DNA of 64,000 nt from Cryobacterium sp. CG_9.6 (GCF_029893365.1 NZ_JARXUZ010000001.1:62001-126000), one strand, 5' to 3'. Shown: positions 41,470 to 52,101, counted from the stretch's first letter. The notes: generated by a model from the sequence alone, not told the origin. Translations and numbers: made by a program.

Positions 41470-42243
41470 CTAGTCGCCGTCCACCTTGATGGTGGAGATG
41501 GTTCCGGTGAGCACGCCGATCAGGCGGTCGCCATCGAACTCGGAGGTGGGGGCATCCATCACGATGCGGCCGAGGCGCAACACCACCACGCGGTCGGTCA
41601 CCTCGAGCACGTGCGGGAGGGTGTGCGAGATGAAAATGACGCCGAGCCCCTTGGCCTTGGCGGCGCGAATGACGTTGAGCACCTCGCCGGCCTGCCGCGC
41701 ACCGAGGTGGTTGGTGGGCTCATCAAGAATGATCACCTTTCTCGCCCACGACACCGCGCGGCCGATTGCCACCGCCTGGCGCTGACCGCCGGACAGCTGG
41801 GATACGGAGCGATTCGACGCGGGCACAGCAATCCCCACCCGCTCGAGGTCGTTGTGAGCCTCCCGAGCCATGGCGGTCTTGGACAGAAAGCCCAGCTTGC
41901 CAAGAATTCCCGGCACGACCTTTTCACGGCCCAGGAACACGTTCTCCGAGACGGTCAGGTGTGGTGCCAGGCCCGAGTCCTGATACAGCGTCTCCACGCC
42001 GGCCTCGAGGGCCTCGCGCGGTGAGCTCCACTCCCGCTCCACACCGTCGAGAAAGATTTGTCCGCCATCCGGTTTGTGGGCTCCCGAGAGAACCTTCACC
42101 AGGGTTGATTTTCCGGCTCCGTTGTCACCAACGAGGCCGACAACCTCTCCGGCGTGCAGCTTGAGGCTGGCTCCGTCGAGTGCGATCACCGATCCGTAGC
42201 GCTTGGAGACGTTCCGTACTTCATAGATGACTTCGCCGACCAT
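41470..42243 (-). CDS. Sugar ABC transporter ATP-binding protein (FrcA type)
   Basis: A 257-residue single nucleotide-binding domain. Walker A is GDNGAGKST (about 37-45), the signature LSGGQRQAVAIGRA (about 141-154) and Walker B KVIILDEPTNHLG (about 159-171), with the switch histidine in VIFISHTL. RbsA-type importers usually carry two such domains in one 500-residue protein; the half-size form matches the fructose FrcA subfamily, which works as a homodimer. It is last of a three-gene minus-strand operon, two bases after the permease gene. Confidence 0.88.
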   Translation of the reverse strand: MVGEVIYEVRNVSKRYGSVIALDGASLKLHAGEVVGLVGDNGAGKSTLVKVLSGAHKPDGGQIFLDGVEREWSSPREALEAGVETLYQDSGLAPHLTVSENVFLGREKVVPGILGKLGFLSKTAMAREAHNDLERVGIAVPASNRSVSQLSGGQRQAVAIGRAVSWARKVIILDEPTNHLGARQAGEVLNVIRAAKAKGLGVIFISHTLPHVLEVTDRVVVLRLGRIVMDAPTSEFDGDRLIGVLTGTISTIKVDGD

Positions 42244-42245
42244 GG

Positions 42246-43271
42246 TTATTTTCTCCCGTTCTTGCTCTGGAGGGTCTGCGCGGCGACTGCCGCGGCGATG
42301 AGAACGGCCACGACGACCTTCTTCCAGTCGGGTGCGACACCGACCATGATGAGGCCGGACTGAACCGTGAAGAGAATGAGGGCGCCGAGGATGGTACCCA
42401 TGATGCGACCCACGCCGCCCATGAGGGACGCACCGCCGATGACGACTGCCGCAATGGCGTCGAGTTCGCGTCCGGTACCCGAGGAGGGCGAGCCTGCACC
42501 CAGACGTATATACACGTACATACCCGCGAGGCCGGCCAGTGCACCCGAGAGCGCATAGACCATGGTGAGGTGGCGTTCCACGTTGATGCCGGCCGCCCGT
42601 GCGGCGAAGGCGTTGGAGCCGATGGCGTAGGTGTAGAGACCAAAGCGGGACTTGTGGAGAAAAAGACCAAGAACGGCGATCACGATCGCCACGAAAAGCA
42701 CGGCCCAGGACAGTGGGTTCCAGGTGGGTGAGATGGCCGTGATGAGGCCGAAGTCATTGGCGCTGCCAATGGGGGCGCCCTTGGAAATGATCACCGAGAA
42801 GCCGAGCGCGGCTCCCATGGTGGCCAGGGTGGCGATGAAGGGAACAATTCTGAGTTTGTTGATCAGGAAGGCATTCACCAAACCGACACCCAGCCCCACG
42901 GCAACCGAGACGACGGTTCCGATGAGGAGGGGCCCGGCGGCATCCTGCCCCTTCACGGTCTGGTCCAGGCCCAGAACGTTGGCCATGGTCCAGGCGGAGA
43001 TCACTCCGCTGAGTCCGATGGTGGCACCGACCGACAGGTCGATGCCACCGCTGATGACAACAAAGGTTTGACCAACGGCAATCAGGGCGACAGAGCCCCA
43101 GTCCGTGAGCACGTTGTTGGCCGTGGCGACCGAAAAGAACTTCGGTTCGAGCAGGGTGAAGACTCCGATCAAGATGATCATCACCCCCACCAGGATGGTG
43201 CTCTGGTTGGCCAGTGCGGCGAGTCGGGACGAGAGGGCGGGTTTCTGCGCGCTCTGACTGACGTTGGTCAT
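42246..43271 (-). CDS. Sugar ABC transporter permease (FrcC/RbsC type)
   Basis: A 341-residue membrane subunit with about ten helices. It has the RbsC-family segment VVISGGIDLSVGATIGLSG (about 72-90) and the ATPase-contact loop (AIGSNAFAARAAGINVERHLTMVYALSG region, about 215-243). The family is the carbohydrate-uptake CUT2 group: ribose, fructose, xylose and related sugars. It lies between the binding-protein and ATPase genes of the same operon. Confidence 0.9.
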   Translation of the reverse strand: MTNVSQSAQKPALSSRLAALANQSTILVGVMIILIGVFTLLEPKFFSVATANNVLTDWGSVALIAVGQTFVVISGGIDLSVGATIGLSGVISAWTMANVLGLDQTVKGQDAAGPLLIGTVVSVAVGLGVGLVNAFLINKLRIVPFIATLATMGAALGFSVIISKGAPIGSANDFGLITAISPTWNPLSWAVLFVAIVIAVLGLFLHKSRFGLYTYAIGSNAFAARAAGINVERHLTMVYALSGALAGLAGMYVYIRLGAGSPSSGTGRELDAIAAVVIGGASLMGGVGRIMGTILGALILFTVQSGLIMVGVAPDWKKVVVAVLIAAAVAAQTLQSKNGRK

Positions 43272-43313
43272 GTGTGTGCCTTTGTTTTCTGCAGCTACCG
43301 GGAGGACGTCGGC

Positions 43314-44324
43314 TTAGGAAGCGACGTAGGTGTACTTCGAGAAGTCGGCGTCGGACGTGTTGGCGTCCAGAACGACGTTCGGGATGACAACTTCGCTTGC
43401 GGTGGCTGTCTTCCCGGTCTTGATGTACTCAACGAGCGTCTGGATGGCCAGACGGGCCTCGGCGGCGGGGTCCTGGGCGACGAGCGCGGTGAAGACACCC
43501 GACTTGACCTTGGCCACGTTGTCCGGGTATGCGTCGTAGCCGACGAGACCGATGGTGCCTTCGAGACCCTTGGCTTCGAGCGCGGCAGCCGCACCCGAGG
43601 CGTTCGTGCCGTCAATGGCGAAGATGCCAGCCAGGTCGGGGAAGCGGGTGAGCCAGCCGTTCACGTTGGTGGCGGCCTTTTCCGGGTTGGACTCGGAGTA
43701 GGCAACATCAGCGATTTCGATGCCGGGGTACTCGGCTTCGATCTGAGCCGTGAAGCCATCGAGACGGCTGACGTTGGTGGTGGCGGTGGCGCTGGTGAGT
43801 CCAACAACAACCTGGTACGTCTCGCCCTCGGTGTAGCCGATCTGCGTGGCGAGTGCGTCGGCAGCCTTCGCGCCGCCGTCGGCGTTGTCACCCGTGATGA
43901 ACGAGACAACATCGCTGAGGTCGTCCACGTGGGTGTCCACGTTGACCACCGGAATGCCGGCCGCAACGGCCTTGGAGACCGAAGCCTGCAGCGCGGTCGG
44001 GTCGGTGGGAATCAGCACGAGGCCCGAGGGCTGCTGGGCGAGAACCGCGTCGACGATCGGAATCTGCGTCTCGGCCGAGTAGTTGGACGGGTCGCCCTGC
44101 CAGATGAGGGTGACGCCGAGCTTTGCGGCTTCGTCTTCTGCACCGACCTTCATGGCCTGGAAGAAGGGGTCTGCCTCTGCGCCCATGACGAATGCAATTG
44201 TGATGTCCTCCGGTGCCGCAGCATCGGTGGAATCGGCGCTGCCGGCGCTTGAGCAACCGGCGAGCGTCAATGCGAAAGCCGCCATTGCACCAACAACTGC
44301 AATCGATCGGGTTGAACGCCTCAT
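43314..44324 (-). CDS. Sugar ABC transporter substrate-binding lipoprotein
   Basis: A 336-residue periplasmic-binding-type protein. ATG 44324 is chosen for AGGAG six bases upstream; the frame reaches 44393 but the extra residues precede the signal peptide. The signal peptide ends in the lipobox LTLAGCSS, so Cys becomes lipid-anchored. The mature part is a type I fold (ITIAFVMGAEADPFFQAMK at its start, GLVLIPTDPTAL, GIPVVNVDTHVDD, IGLVGYDAYPDN), the group that binds ribose, fructose and related monosaccharides. First gene of the importer operon, divergent from the LacI gene. The ligand is unknown. Confidence 0.9.
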   Translation of the reverse strand: MRRSTRSIAVVGAMAAFALTLAGCSSAGSADSTDAAAPEDITIAFVMGAEADPFFQAMKVGAEDEAAKLGVTLIWQGDPSNYSAETQIPIVDAVLAQQPSGLVLIPTDPTALQASVSKAVAAGIPVVNVDTHVDDLSDVVSFITGDNADGGAKAADALATQIGYTEGETYQVVVGLTSATATTNVSRLDGFTAQIEAEYPGIEIADVAYSESNPEKAATNVNGWLTRFPDLAGIFAIDGTNASGAAAALEAKGLEGTIGLVGYDAYPDNVAKVKSGVFTALVAQDPAAEARLAIQTLVEYIKTGKTATASEVVIPNVVLDANTSDADFSKYTYVAS

Positions 44325-44352
44325 GAATGTCTCCTTTGACTTACGTGACCGG

Positions 44353-44370
44353 TGCGAGATCGTTCTCGCA
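44353..44370. promoter_or_regulatory. Candidate LacI-family operator
   Basis: TGCGAGA-TCGT-TCTCGCA is a perfect 7-bp inverted repeat with a CG-containing centre, the usual look of a LacI operator. It lies between the divergent importer and regulator genes, 29 bases before the binding-protein ATG and downstream of a possible minus-strand -10 (TATAGT, about 44386-44381). A weaker similar site may lie at 44394-44412. Confidence 0.65.
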
Positions 44371-44455
44371 AACCTTGGTACTATATATTCCAATGTGAGA
44401 AAAGATTTCGCAACTTGACTGGGTAACGGTTAGGTCACGATTAAAGGGGAACACT

Positions 44456-45553
44456 GTGCGGGACGAGGACGTCACCAAACCGGGTCAGCCGCCCACGATT
44501 GTCGATGTGGCTGCCGAGGCGGGAGTCTCCCGCGCCACCGCATCCCGGGCATTAGGCCGCTATGGGCGCACGTCTGCCGCCACCGTGGCCCGGGTAGAAC
44601 AGGCCGCGGAGGTACTGGGCTACCGTCCGAACGAGCTTGCGCGCGCAATGCGCGTGGGCGTCACCAAGACCATCGGGCTGGTGATCATTGCTGACTTCAC
44701 CAACGCCTTCTTTGATCGCGCCACCAAGGCAATCGTTGACGAGGCGAAGAAAAACGGGTACCAGCTGCTCATCACCAACGCCGATGAAGACAGCACCATC
44801 GAGCGGCAGGCCATTGAGACGCTGCTCGAAAAACAGGTAGACGGGTTGATCGTCGTCCCGTCCCTGTCGGCGAACTACAAGCACCTCACACCGGCCAAGC
44901 TTGGCGGAAAACCAATCGTGCTCATTGACCGCCGCCTCGACTACCCGCCCCTCACCGCCATCACCACGGATGACTTCAGCGGCACGCGGGCAGCCGTGCG
45001 CCACGCCATTTCCCTCGGTCACAAGCGGCTGGGCTTTCTCATCACCGCCTCCAGCGTGAAGGGAATGACGGAGCAGCGCCCGAGCGAGCTCATCTCCACC
45101 GTGCAGGACCGTACCGAGGGATTTCTGCAGGGCGCCACCGATGCCGGCATCAGGCCCGCAAACCAGCACTGGATCTTCTGCGAAGATAAGCCGGTGCTGT
45201 CCGAAGCGGCCGTGGCATCACTTCTTGACCGACCAAACCCGCCCACCATCATCTTCACGTCAAACAACGACATGGCGCTGGCCGTGCTCAAGGTTGCCGG
45301 TCATCGCCGACTCACCATCGGACGGGATCTGTCGGTCATCACGGTGGACGATAGCCAGTGGGCAGCCGCCATCGTTCCCGGCATTACCGTGGTCGCGCGT
45401 CCGGTCGAAGAAATCGGCCGTCTAGCCGTGACGAAACTCCTCGCCGAGATCGACGAGCCCGGCCAACCAACCGAGCTCGTGGTGCTCCCCACCGAGCTGA
45501 TCACCCGAGATTCGGTGGCTAACCTGTACCTGAAGGACTACCGCGACAACTAG
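44456..45553 (+). CDS. LacI-family transcriptional regulator of the sugar importer
   Basis: A 365-residue repressor. The helix-turn-helix and hinge are TIVDVAAEAGVSRATASRAL (about 14-33) and LGYRPNELARAMRVG (about 58-72). The effector domain is a type I periplasmic-binding fold like the importer's own binding protein (IIADFTNAFFDRATKAI, VVPSLSANYKHL, LGFLITA). It is divergent from the importer operon, so it most likely represses that operon through the palindrome at 44353 and is released by the imported sugar. GTG 44456 follows AAAGGGGAA. TTGACT at about 44416 may be its -35. Confidence 0.88.
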   Translation: MRDEDVTKPGQPPTIVDVAAEAGVSRATASRALGRYGRTSAATVARVEQAAEVLGYRPNELARAMRVGVTKTIGLVIIADFTNAFFDRATKAIVDEAKKNGYQLLITNADEDSTIERQAIETLLEKQVDGLIVVPSLSANYKHLTPAKLGGKPIVLIDRRLDYPPLTAITTDDFSGTRAAVRHAISLGHKRLGFLITASSVKGMTEQRPSELISTVQDRTEGFLQGATDAGIRPANQHWIFCEDKPVLSEAAVASLLDRPNPPTIIFTSNNDMALAVLKVAGHRRLTIGRDLSVITVDDSQWAAAIVPGITVVARPVEEIGRLAVTKLLAEIDEPGQPTELVVLPTELITRDSVANLYLKDYRDN

Positions 45554-45589
45554 CGCGTGTCTGTTGCCTCGGCGCAGTAGATTGTGCTC

Positions 45590-46900
45590 ATGACCGAGAC
45601 AGTCGCCGTAGACGCTGGTGCCACCCCCACGCGCGGGCGGGTGGTGGCCTGGGCCTTCTGGGACTGGGGATCCGCCGCCTTCAATGCGGTCGTCACAACG
45701 TTTGTCTTCACCGTGTACCTCACCGGTTCGGCCTTCGGTGATAAGGACATCGTCTCCGCTCAGCTGGGTTGGGCGCTTGCCATCGCCGGGTTTCTGATTG
45801 CCGTGCTCGCGCCCATCACCGGGCAGCGCTCCGACACCTCCGGTCGCCGCAAGTTCTGGCTCGGCGTGAACACCTTCGTGGTGGTGGCCATCACGGCGTG
45901 CATGTTCTTCGTGGAAGCGAGCCCCAGCGCACTCCTTCTCGGCCTGTTCCTTGTGGCCGCCGGCAACGTGTTCTTCGAGTTTGCCGGGGTGAACTACAAC
46001 GCCATGCTCGCGCAGGTATCGACCCCGCAAAGCATCGGCCGGGTGAGCGGCTTTGGCTGGGGCATGGGCTATCTCGGCGGCATTGTGCTGCTGCTCATTG
46101 TGTACTTCGGCTTCATCAGCCCCGAGGTGGGTTTGTTCGGAGTCACGAGCGAAAACGGGATGGCCGTTCGGGTATCGATGCTCATCTCGGCGGCCTGGTT
46201 TGGCCTGTTTGCACTCCCGGTGTTGCTGGGGGTGCCGGAATACCGCGTGCCGAAGGCCGCCCGCCGCGAACGCGTGGGGTTTCTGCGTTCGTACGCGGAG
46301 CTCGGTCACGACATTGCGCGCCTCTGGAAGACCAGCCGTCCCACGGTGTACTTTCTGTTGGCCAGTGCCGTTTTTCGTGATGGGCTCGCGGGGGTGTTCA
46401 CGTTTGGGGGCGTGCTGGCGGCATCCGTTTTCGGATTCTCGGCGGGCGAGGTGATTATTTTTGCCATTGCCGCGAACGTGGTGGCCGGCGTGGCCACCAT
46501 GAGTGTGGGCGCCCTCGACGATCGACTGGGGGCCAAACCGGTGATTGTCACGGCGCTCATTGGGCTGCTCGTGAGTGGTCTGGTGGTCTTTTTTCTGCAC
46601 GATGGTGGCCAAATTGTGTTCTGGACAGCCGGACTCGCACTCTGTCTGTTTGTGGGTCCGGCGCAGTCGGCCAGCCGCACGTTTTTGGCCCGGCTCATTC
46701 CGCCGGGACGGGAGGGCGAGGTGTTTGGCCTCTATGCCACCACGGGGCGTGCCGTGAGTTTTCTGGCGCCGCTGTCCTTCGCGGTGATGGTGACAATCTC
46801 CGGTGAAACCTACTGGGGCATTCTGGGCATCATGCTCGTGCTGCTGCTTGGCCTGCTGCTGTTGCTGCCCGTGAAAGCGCACCAAAAGCAGATTTCCTGA
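45590..46900 (+). CDS. MFS transporter, UMF1/Atg22-like
   Basis: A 436-residue, 12-helix transporter. The start VVAWAFWDWGSAAFNAVVTTFVF and the QRSDTSGRRKFWLG loop after helix 2 are typical of the Atg22/UMF1 (vacuolar amino-acid effluxer-like) group. ATG 45590 is preferred; a GTG at 45584 in frame is possible, and neither has a strong ribosome site. Substrate unknown, amino acids being a possibility from the family name. It follows the LacI gene after 36 bases; the link with sugar control is unclear. Confidence 0.83.
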   Translation: MTETVAVDAGATPTRGRVVAWAFWDWGSAAFNAVVTTFVFTVYLTGSAFGDKDIVSAQLGWALAIAGFLIAVLAPITGQRSDTSGRRKFWLGVNTFVVVAITACMFFVEASPSALLLGLFLVAAGNVFFEFAGVNYNAMLAQVSTPQSIGRVSGFGWGMGYLGGIVLLLIVYFGFISPEVGLFGVTSENGMAVRVSMLISAAWFGLFALPVLLGVPEYRVPKAARRERVGFLRSYAELGHDIARLWKTSRPTVYFLLASAVFRDGLAGVFTFGGVLAASVFGFSAGEVIIFAIAANVVAGVATMSVGALDDRLGAKPVIVTALIGLLVSGLVVFFLHDGGQIVFWTAGLALCLFVGPAQSASRTFLARLIPPGREGEVFGLYATTGRAVSFLAPLSFAVMVTISGETYWGILGIMLVLLLGLLLLLPVKAHQKQIS

Positions 46901-46994
46901 CCGGGTGCGAACGACCTGAGTGGCAGCAGGGCGCAGCCTGAGCATCCACTGAGTTGATGCTGTGATCGAGCGAGGCCCGCTGCAGACTGGAAGG

Positions 46995-47795
46995 ATGACA
47001 CTCTCACAGCTTCAGAAAGCCGAACTGCTGAACGCCCTGCACGTACCCGGTGAGCCGCTCATCGTGACGAACGTCTGGGACGCCATCACCGCGAAGATTG
47101 TCTCCGAGGCTCCCGGAGTGAAGGCACTCGCCACGGCGAGCCACTCCATCTCCAACGTTCGCGGTCTGCAAGACGGCGAAGGCCTCACGGTGGACGAGGC
47201 CATCATCGCCGCCGGCATCATCGCCCACGCCGTTGATCTGCCCGTCTCCGCCGATTTCGAAAAGGGTTACTCCGACAGCGAGGCCGGCATCACGCGCAAC
47301 GTGCGTCGCCTGATCGAGGAATCCGGCATTGTGGGCATCAATATTGAGGACTCCATCGGCGCCCCCAAGGCCCCGCAGTACGACATTGCCACTGCGGCCG
47401 CCCGCGTGGCCGCCGCCCGCGCCGGTGCCGACCAGAGCGGAATCCCCCTCGTGATCAACGCCCGCGTCGACACGCTCGCCGGTGGCGGCGACTGGGACGA
47501 AGCGGTTGCCCGCGCCAACGCCTACCTCGGCGCCGGAGCCGACGTCATCTTCTTCCTCGGCCTCACCGACGAAGACAAGGTGCAGCGCGCCCTGGAGCAG
47601 GTAAACGGTCGCATTTCCGTGATCGGCGCTCCCGGCCTCGTGCCGCTCGCCCGCCTGGCCGAGCTCGGCATCTCCCGGGTGAGCTTCGGACCGGGCACGC
47701 TCGGTCTCACGCTCGCCGCGCTGCAGAACGCCGCCACGAACCTCACCGCGCTCGGCGAATACCCCGCTGAGCTCGGCTTTAAGTTCGAGCTCTAA
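46995..47795 (+). CDS. Isocitrate lyase/PEP mutase family protein
   Basis: A 266-residue alpha/beta-barrel of the ICL/PEP-mutase superfamily (frame open from 46962). Core marks: ATASHSISNVRGLQDGE (substrate loop), the Mg2+ region SADFEKGYSD (D-x-E-x-G), and NIEDSIG, with INARVDTLAG on a later strand. The isocitrate-lyase KKCGH loop is absent, so it is a carbon-carbon lyase or phosphonomutase of unknown substrate, often annotated as oxaloacetate- or methylisocitrate-lyase-like. The region upstream (46901-46994) has a weak ribosome site next to the ATG. It ends before a strong shared terminator. Confidence 0.8.
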   Translation: MTLSQLQKAELLNALHVPGEPLIVTNVWDAITAKIVSEAPGVKALATASHSISNVRGLQDGEGLTVDEAIIAAGIIAHAVDLPVSADFEKGYSDSEAGITRNVRRLIEESGIVGINIEDSIGAPKAPQYDIATAAARVAAARAGADQSGIPLVINARVDTLAGGGDWDEAVARANAYLGAGADVIFFLGLTDEDKVQRALEQVNGRISVIGAPGLVPLARLAELGISRVSFGPGTLGLTLAALQNAATNLTALGEYPAELGFKFEL

Positions 47796-47842
47796 ACTCC
47801 GCAGCACACACGTGGCGGTCGCACACCCGGCCACGTGACCCA

Positions 47843-47885
47843 AGGCGAGTGGATGCCCCAACCTGGTTGGGGCATCCACTCGCCT
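47843..47885. terminator. Strong bidirectional terminator
   Basis: A perfect 21-bp inverted repeat (AGGCGAGTGGATGCCCCAACC and its inverse) with a one-base centre, so the actual loop is the inner few bases, followed by ATTTT. It lies between two convergent genes and ends five bases before the stop of the minus-strand gene. Confidence 0.9.
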
Positions 47886-47889
47886 ATTT

Positions 47890-48414
47890 TCAGTGGATGC
47901 GCGTGGCCTCGTTGTGCTCAATCAGCAGCCAGGTGGCGCCCTCGTCGGAGGACACCCAGCCCTCCCACTTGTAGGAGTTGGCCGTAATTGACGTGAAGTT
48001 CCAGCGGATCGGTTTGCCGTCGGTGCGCGTTCCATCCTGGCGAATCCCCAGCCGATACGGGGTGGCCACGAGGTGGCAGTACTCCCCCAGGGTGGGCGCG
48101 AAATAACTCACGCGCCAGGCACCGGCGAGGGCGTCATAGACCCGAATCGCGGTCGCGACGGTTTCGCGGCCGGCCGGGTGTGCGTCGTTCGTTTCGATCT
48201 CGATGTCTTGCACGGCACGGCCGTCGAGGATGAACGCCATCTGCCACACGAAGGTGCGCTCGGACCACTCGCCGGTCTCCTCGTTGAGCCGGCTTCCCTT
48301 GGCCGCCCAGGAGCCCACGAGTCGTCCGAATCGTTTCATGCGTTCCGGGTACTCGGGTGTCGCTTCGGGCACGATCAGGGCGTCTGCGAAGGGCGGAATG
48401 GGCGTGGCGGTCAT
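47890..48414 (-). CDS. Beta-barrel (lipocalin/DUF1579-like) protein, unknown function
   Basis: A 174-residue soluble protein. Its pattern, FGRLVGSWAAKGSRL at the start followed by repeated strand-turn segments (TFVWQMAFILDGRAVQD, WRVSYFAPTLGEYCHL, WNFTSITANSYKWEGWVS), resembles small calycin beta-barrels such as DUF1579. No catalytic residues are evident. It is divergent from the V/A-ATPase operon, with 150 bases between the starts. A functional link is not implied. Confidence 0.6.
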   Translation of the reverse strand: MTATPIPPFADALIVPEATPEYPERMKRFGRLVGSWAAKGSRLNEETGEWSERTFVWQMAFILDGRAVQDIEIETNDAHPAGRETVATAIRVYDALAGAWRVSYFAPTLGEYCHLVATPYRLGIRQDGTRTDGKPIRWNFTSITANSYKWEGWVSSDEGATWLLIEHNEATRIH

Positions 48415-48514
48415 GCCACGATTTTACCGGGTGAACGTTACCTGCGTATGAACGCCGGTGGCGCATCGAGGCAGCAGGCAAAATAGAGTCGCTGTGCCCG
48501 GTGTGATGGTGGCG

Positions 48515-48535
48515 GCTTGGGTTTACACTCCAAGC
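48515..48535 (+). promoter_or_regulatory. Inverted repeat before the V/A-ATPase operon
   Basis: GCTTGG-N9-CCAAGC, a perfect 6-bp palindrome (seven of nine when extended inward), 30 bases before the first ATPase start. It could be an operator or a leader hairpin. AAAATAGAGT at about 48480 may be a -10 region. Weak evidence. Confidence 0.35.
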
Positions 48536-48564
48536 ATCACAGGGCTCTCAACCCAGGGAGATTC

Positions 48565-48996
48565 ATGGCAGGACAGAATTTTCTGGACCGGTTTCGCCCG
48601 GTGGGCGCGCCCGGAGCAGCGGGTGCGGTCGGTGTTCCGGCCACGGACGTGCTCGGCCCCGCCGTGGAGCTGGCGCCGGTTTTCGCCGCCCTCGCCGCCG
48701 ATCTGGCCGCATGCCAGACGCTCGTGCAGGAAGCCGAACGTGACGCCGCGGCTGCGGTTGCGAAGGCCTCGGACCGCGCCACGGCACTCGTGGCCGAGGC
48801 CAGACTGAACACCGGTGCCGACCAGGCACGTGCTGCAGCACACATCGTGCAGACCGAGGCCGAAGCGGATGCCCGCGTGCTCGCGGCGGCTCACGCCAGG
48901 GCCACGTCGCTCGGAGTTGCCGGCGATGCCCGACTATCGGTTGCCGCACAGCGGGTTCTCACCACCATGCTGAGCGAACAGCTGGCCGCACAATGA
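48565..48996 (+). CDS. V/A-type ATPase peripheral-stalk subunit (G/H type)
   Basis: A 143-residue, Ala/Glu-rich protein mostly made of one long heptad helix (about 45-125: CQTLVQEAERDAAAAVAKAS, then ARLNTGADQARAAAHIVQTE), the form of the H/G stalk subunit that pairs with subunit E. ATG 48565 follows GGGAG. It opens the operon, and its stop overlaps an ATG (ATGA). The first 40 residues (MAGQNFLDRFRPVG) are an extension not seen in short G/H proteins. The call rests on helix pattern and position, because sequence conservation in this subunit is low. Confidence 0.7.
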   Translation: MAGQNFLDRFRPVGAPGAAGAVGVPATDVLGPAVELAPVFAALAADLAACQTLVQEAERDAAAAVAKASDRATALVAEARLNTGADQARAAAHIVQTEAEADARVLAAAHARATSLGVAGDARLSVAAQRVLTTMLSEQLAAQ

Positions 48997-49063
48997 ATCG
49001 GGCGCAGGGGGAAACCTGCCGGGCAATGAAAACGGCCAGACAATGAAAACGGCCAGTCGATGA
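48993..49063 (+). other. Two mini-ORFs linked by ATGA overlaps (possible coupling relay)
   Basis: Subunit H ends in ATGA. Its ATG opens a 17-codon frame (48993-49046) whose stop again forms ATGA. That ATG opens a six-codon frame (49043-49063, MKTASR) whose stop forms a third ATGA, the start of subunit C. The second half is a duplicated 17-base block (ATGAAAACGGCCAG-N3 at 49026 and 49043). No ribosome site precedes subunit C, so ribosomes may reach it by repeated stop-restart. No function is claimed for the peptides. Confidence 0.5.
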
Positions 49064-50077
49064 AGTCTGACTGGGTGGCCGCGTCGGTGCGGGCCAGATC
49101 ACTAGCCGAGCGCCGCGTGGGCGCGGGTGCCTGCCAGCAGATCGCAACGCTGAATGTACTGACCGACCTGAACAGCACGAACAGCACGAACAGCACGAAC
49201 GACCCCCGCCGCCTGAGCAACGCCCTCGCTCTGCTGGCCGACACGACGTATGGCGCGGGCGTGGCCGGGTGCACGGAGCAGGGTGCTGCCGAACACGCCA
49301 TCCGCAGCACGGTGCTGTGGCACATTCGAGTGCTCGCGGGCTGGATTCCCGCCACGGGAACGCGGCTGGTGCGCGCGGTGGCTGCCGGCTACGAACGCGA
49401 CAACATTGTGGCGCTGGCCCACACTCTCGGCACCGGTCAGCCCGCGGGGCAGCCGTTCGAGTTGGGAGCGTTGGCAACGGCATGGCCTCGGTTGCGGGAG
49501 GCGACATCCGTTTCGGAACTGGATGCGGCACTGCGCACCTCGCCGTGGGCCTACTCCAACGCAGGTGAGGCTGGCGCGGGTAGCGTCAGCGCGGGCGATT
49601 CCAACACGGGTGAGACCAGCACCCCCGCTGACCGAGACGTTCTCACCCTCGTCTGGCTCACTCGCATTGCTGCGGTTGCGGGGGCCGCTCGGCCGTGGGC
49701 GGAGGCTGCCGCAGGGCTACTCGTGGCACGAATGCTGCTCGTGGACCAGACCCCGGCCTCGCCGCGCCTGTGTGCGGTTGCCCGGCCGCTGCTCGGACGA
49801 GCATGGGAGCGTGCTGGAACCCTTGCTGATCTTCGGGCGAGCCTGCCCCGGGGGGCGCGCGACGCTCTGCGCCACACCGAGGGACCGCTCGATCTGTGGC
49901 GATCGGAGGCCAGGCTGCGGGCAAGGGTGGAGGCCGAGGGGTTCCGTCTTTTGCGGGGCGCCATGCCGGGACCAGACATTGTTCTCGGGGGTATAGCGGT
50001 GCTCGCGATGGACGCGTGGCGCGTACGGGCCGCCCTCTCGGCGGCGGCTGCAGGCATCGGTCACAGCGAGGTGCTCG

Positions 50078-50091
<14 letters not shown>
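49060..50091 (+). CDS. ntpC: V/A-type ATPase subunit C (central-stalk connector)
   Basis: A 343-residue, mainly helical protein of the V-ATPase subunit C/d family, which sits on the membrane ring and joins it to the D/F rotor. The helical repeats are visible (WVAASVRARSLAERRVG, RLVRAVAAGYERDNIVAL, LGALATAWPRLREATS, LWRSEARLRARVEAEGF). The GYERDNIVAL segment matches the typical YD..NI..L motif of the family. Two short low-complexity insertions are present (NSTNSTNSTN near 38-47, and an SAGDSNTGETS stretch near 175). The gene overlaps subunit I by 14 bases. Identity is supported strongly by position. Confidence 0.8.
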
Positions 50092-51828
<1,737 letters not shown>

Positions 51829-51840
51829 GGCGTGCTCACC

Positions 51841-52101
51841 ATGTCGACTGTTGTGGCTGCGCTCGGTGAACGAGTGCTGATCGACGGCTTCGCCCTCGCC
51901 GGGGTGCGCCTCTATTCTGCCGAAACCGATGACGAGGTGCGTCGTGTCTGGGCGACGCTGCTCGGCCAGACCGGCCTCGTCATTGTGACCCCACACGCAG
52001 CACGGGCATTGGGCGCCGCCATCACCGATCCGCACGCGCCGCTCACCGCCGTGCTGCCGTCGGTGCTGCCATCGGTGCTGCTCAAGGAGTTGCCGTCGTG
52101 A
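51841..52101 (+). CDS. V/A-type ATPase subunit F (rotor)
   Basis: An 86-residue Rossmann-like small subunit that binds subunit D on the rotor and can switch ATPase activity. It has the short GERVLIDGFALAGVRLY opening typical of the family, then TGLVIVTPHAARAL. ATG 51841 has GAGG ten bases upstream and is preferred to GTG 51832. The end carries a 12-base tandem duplication (LPSVLPSVL). It overlaps subunit E by four bases. Confidence 0.85.
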   Translation: MSTVVAALGERVLIDGFALAGVRLYSAETDDEVRRVWATLLGQTGLVIVTPHAARALGAAITDPHAPLTAVLPSVLPSVLLKELPS

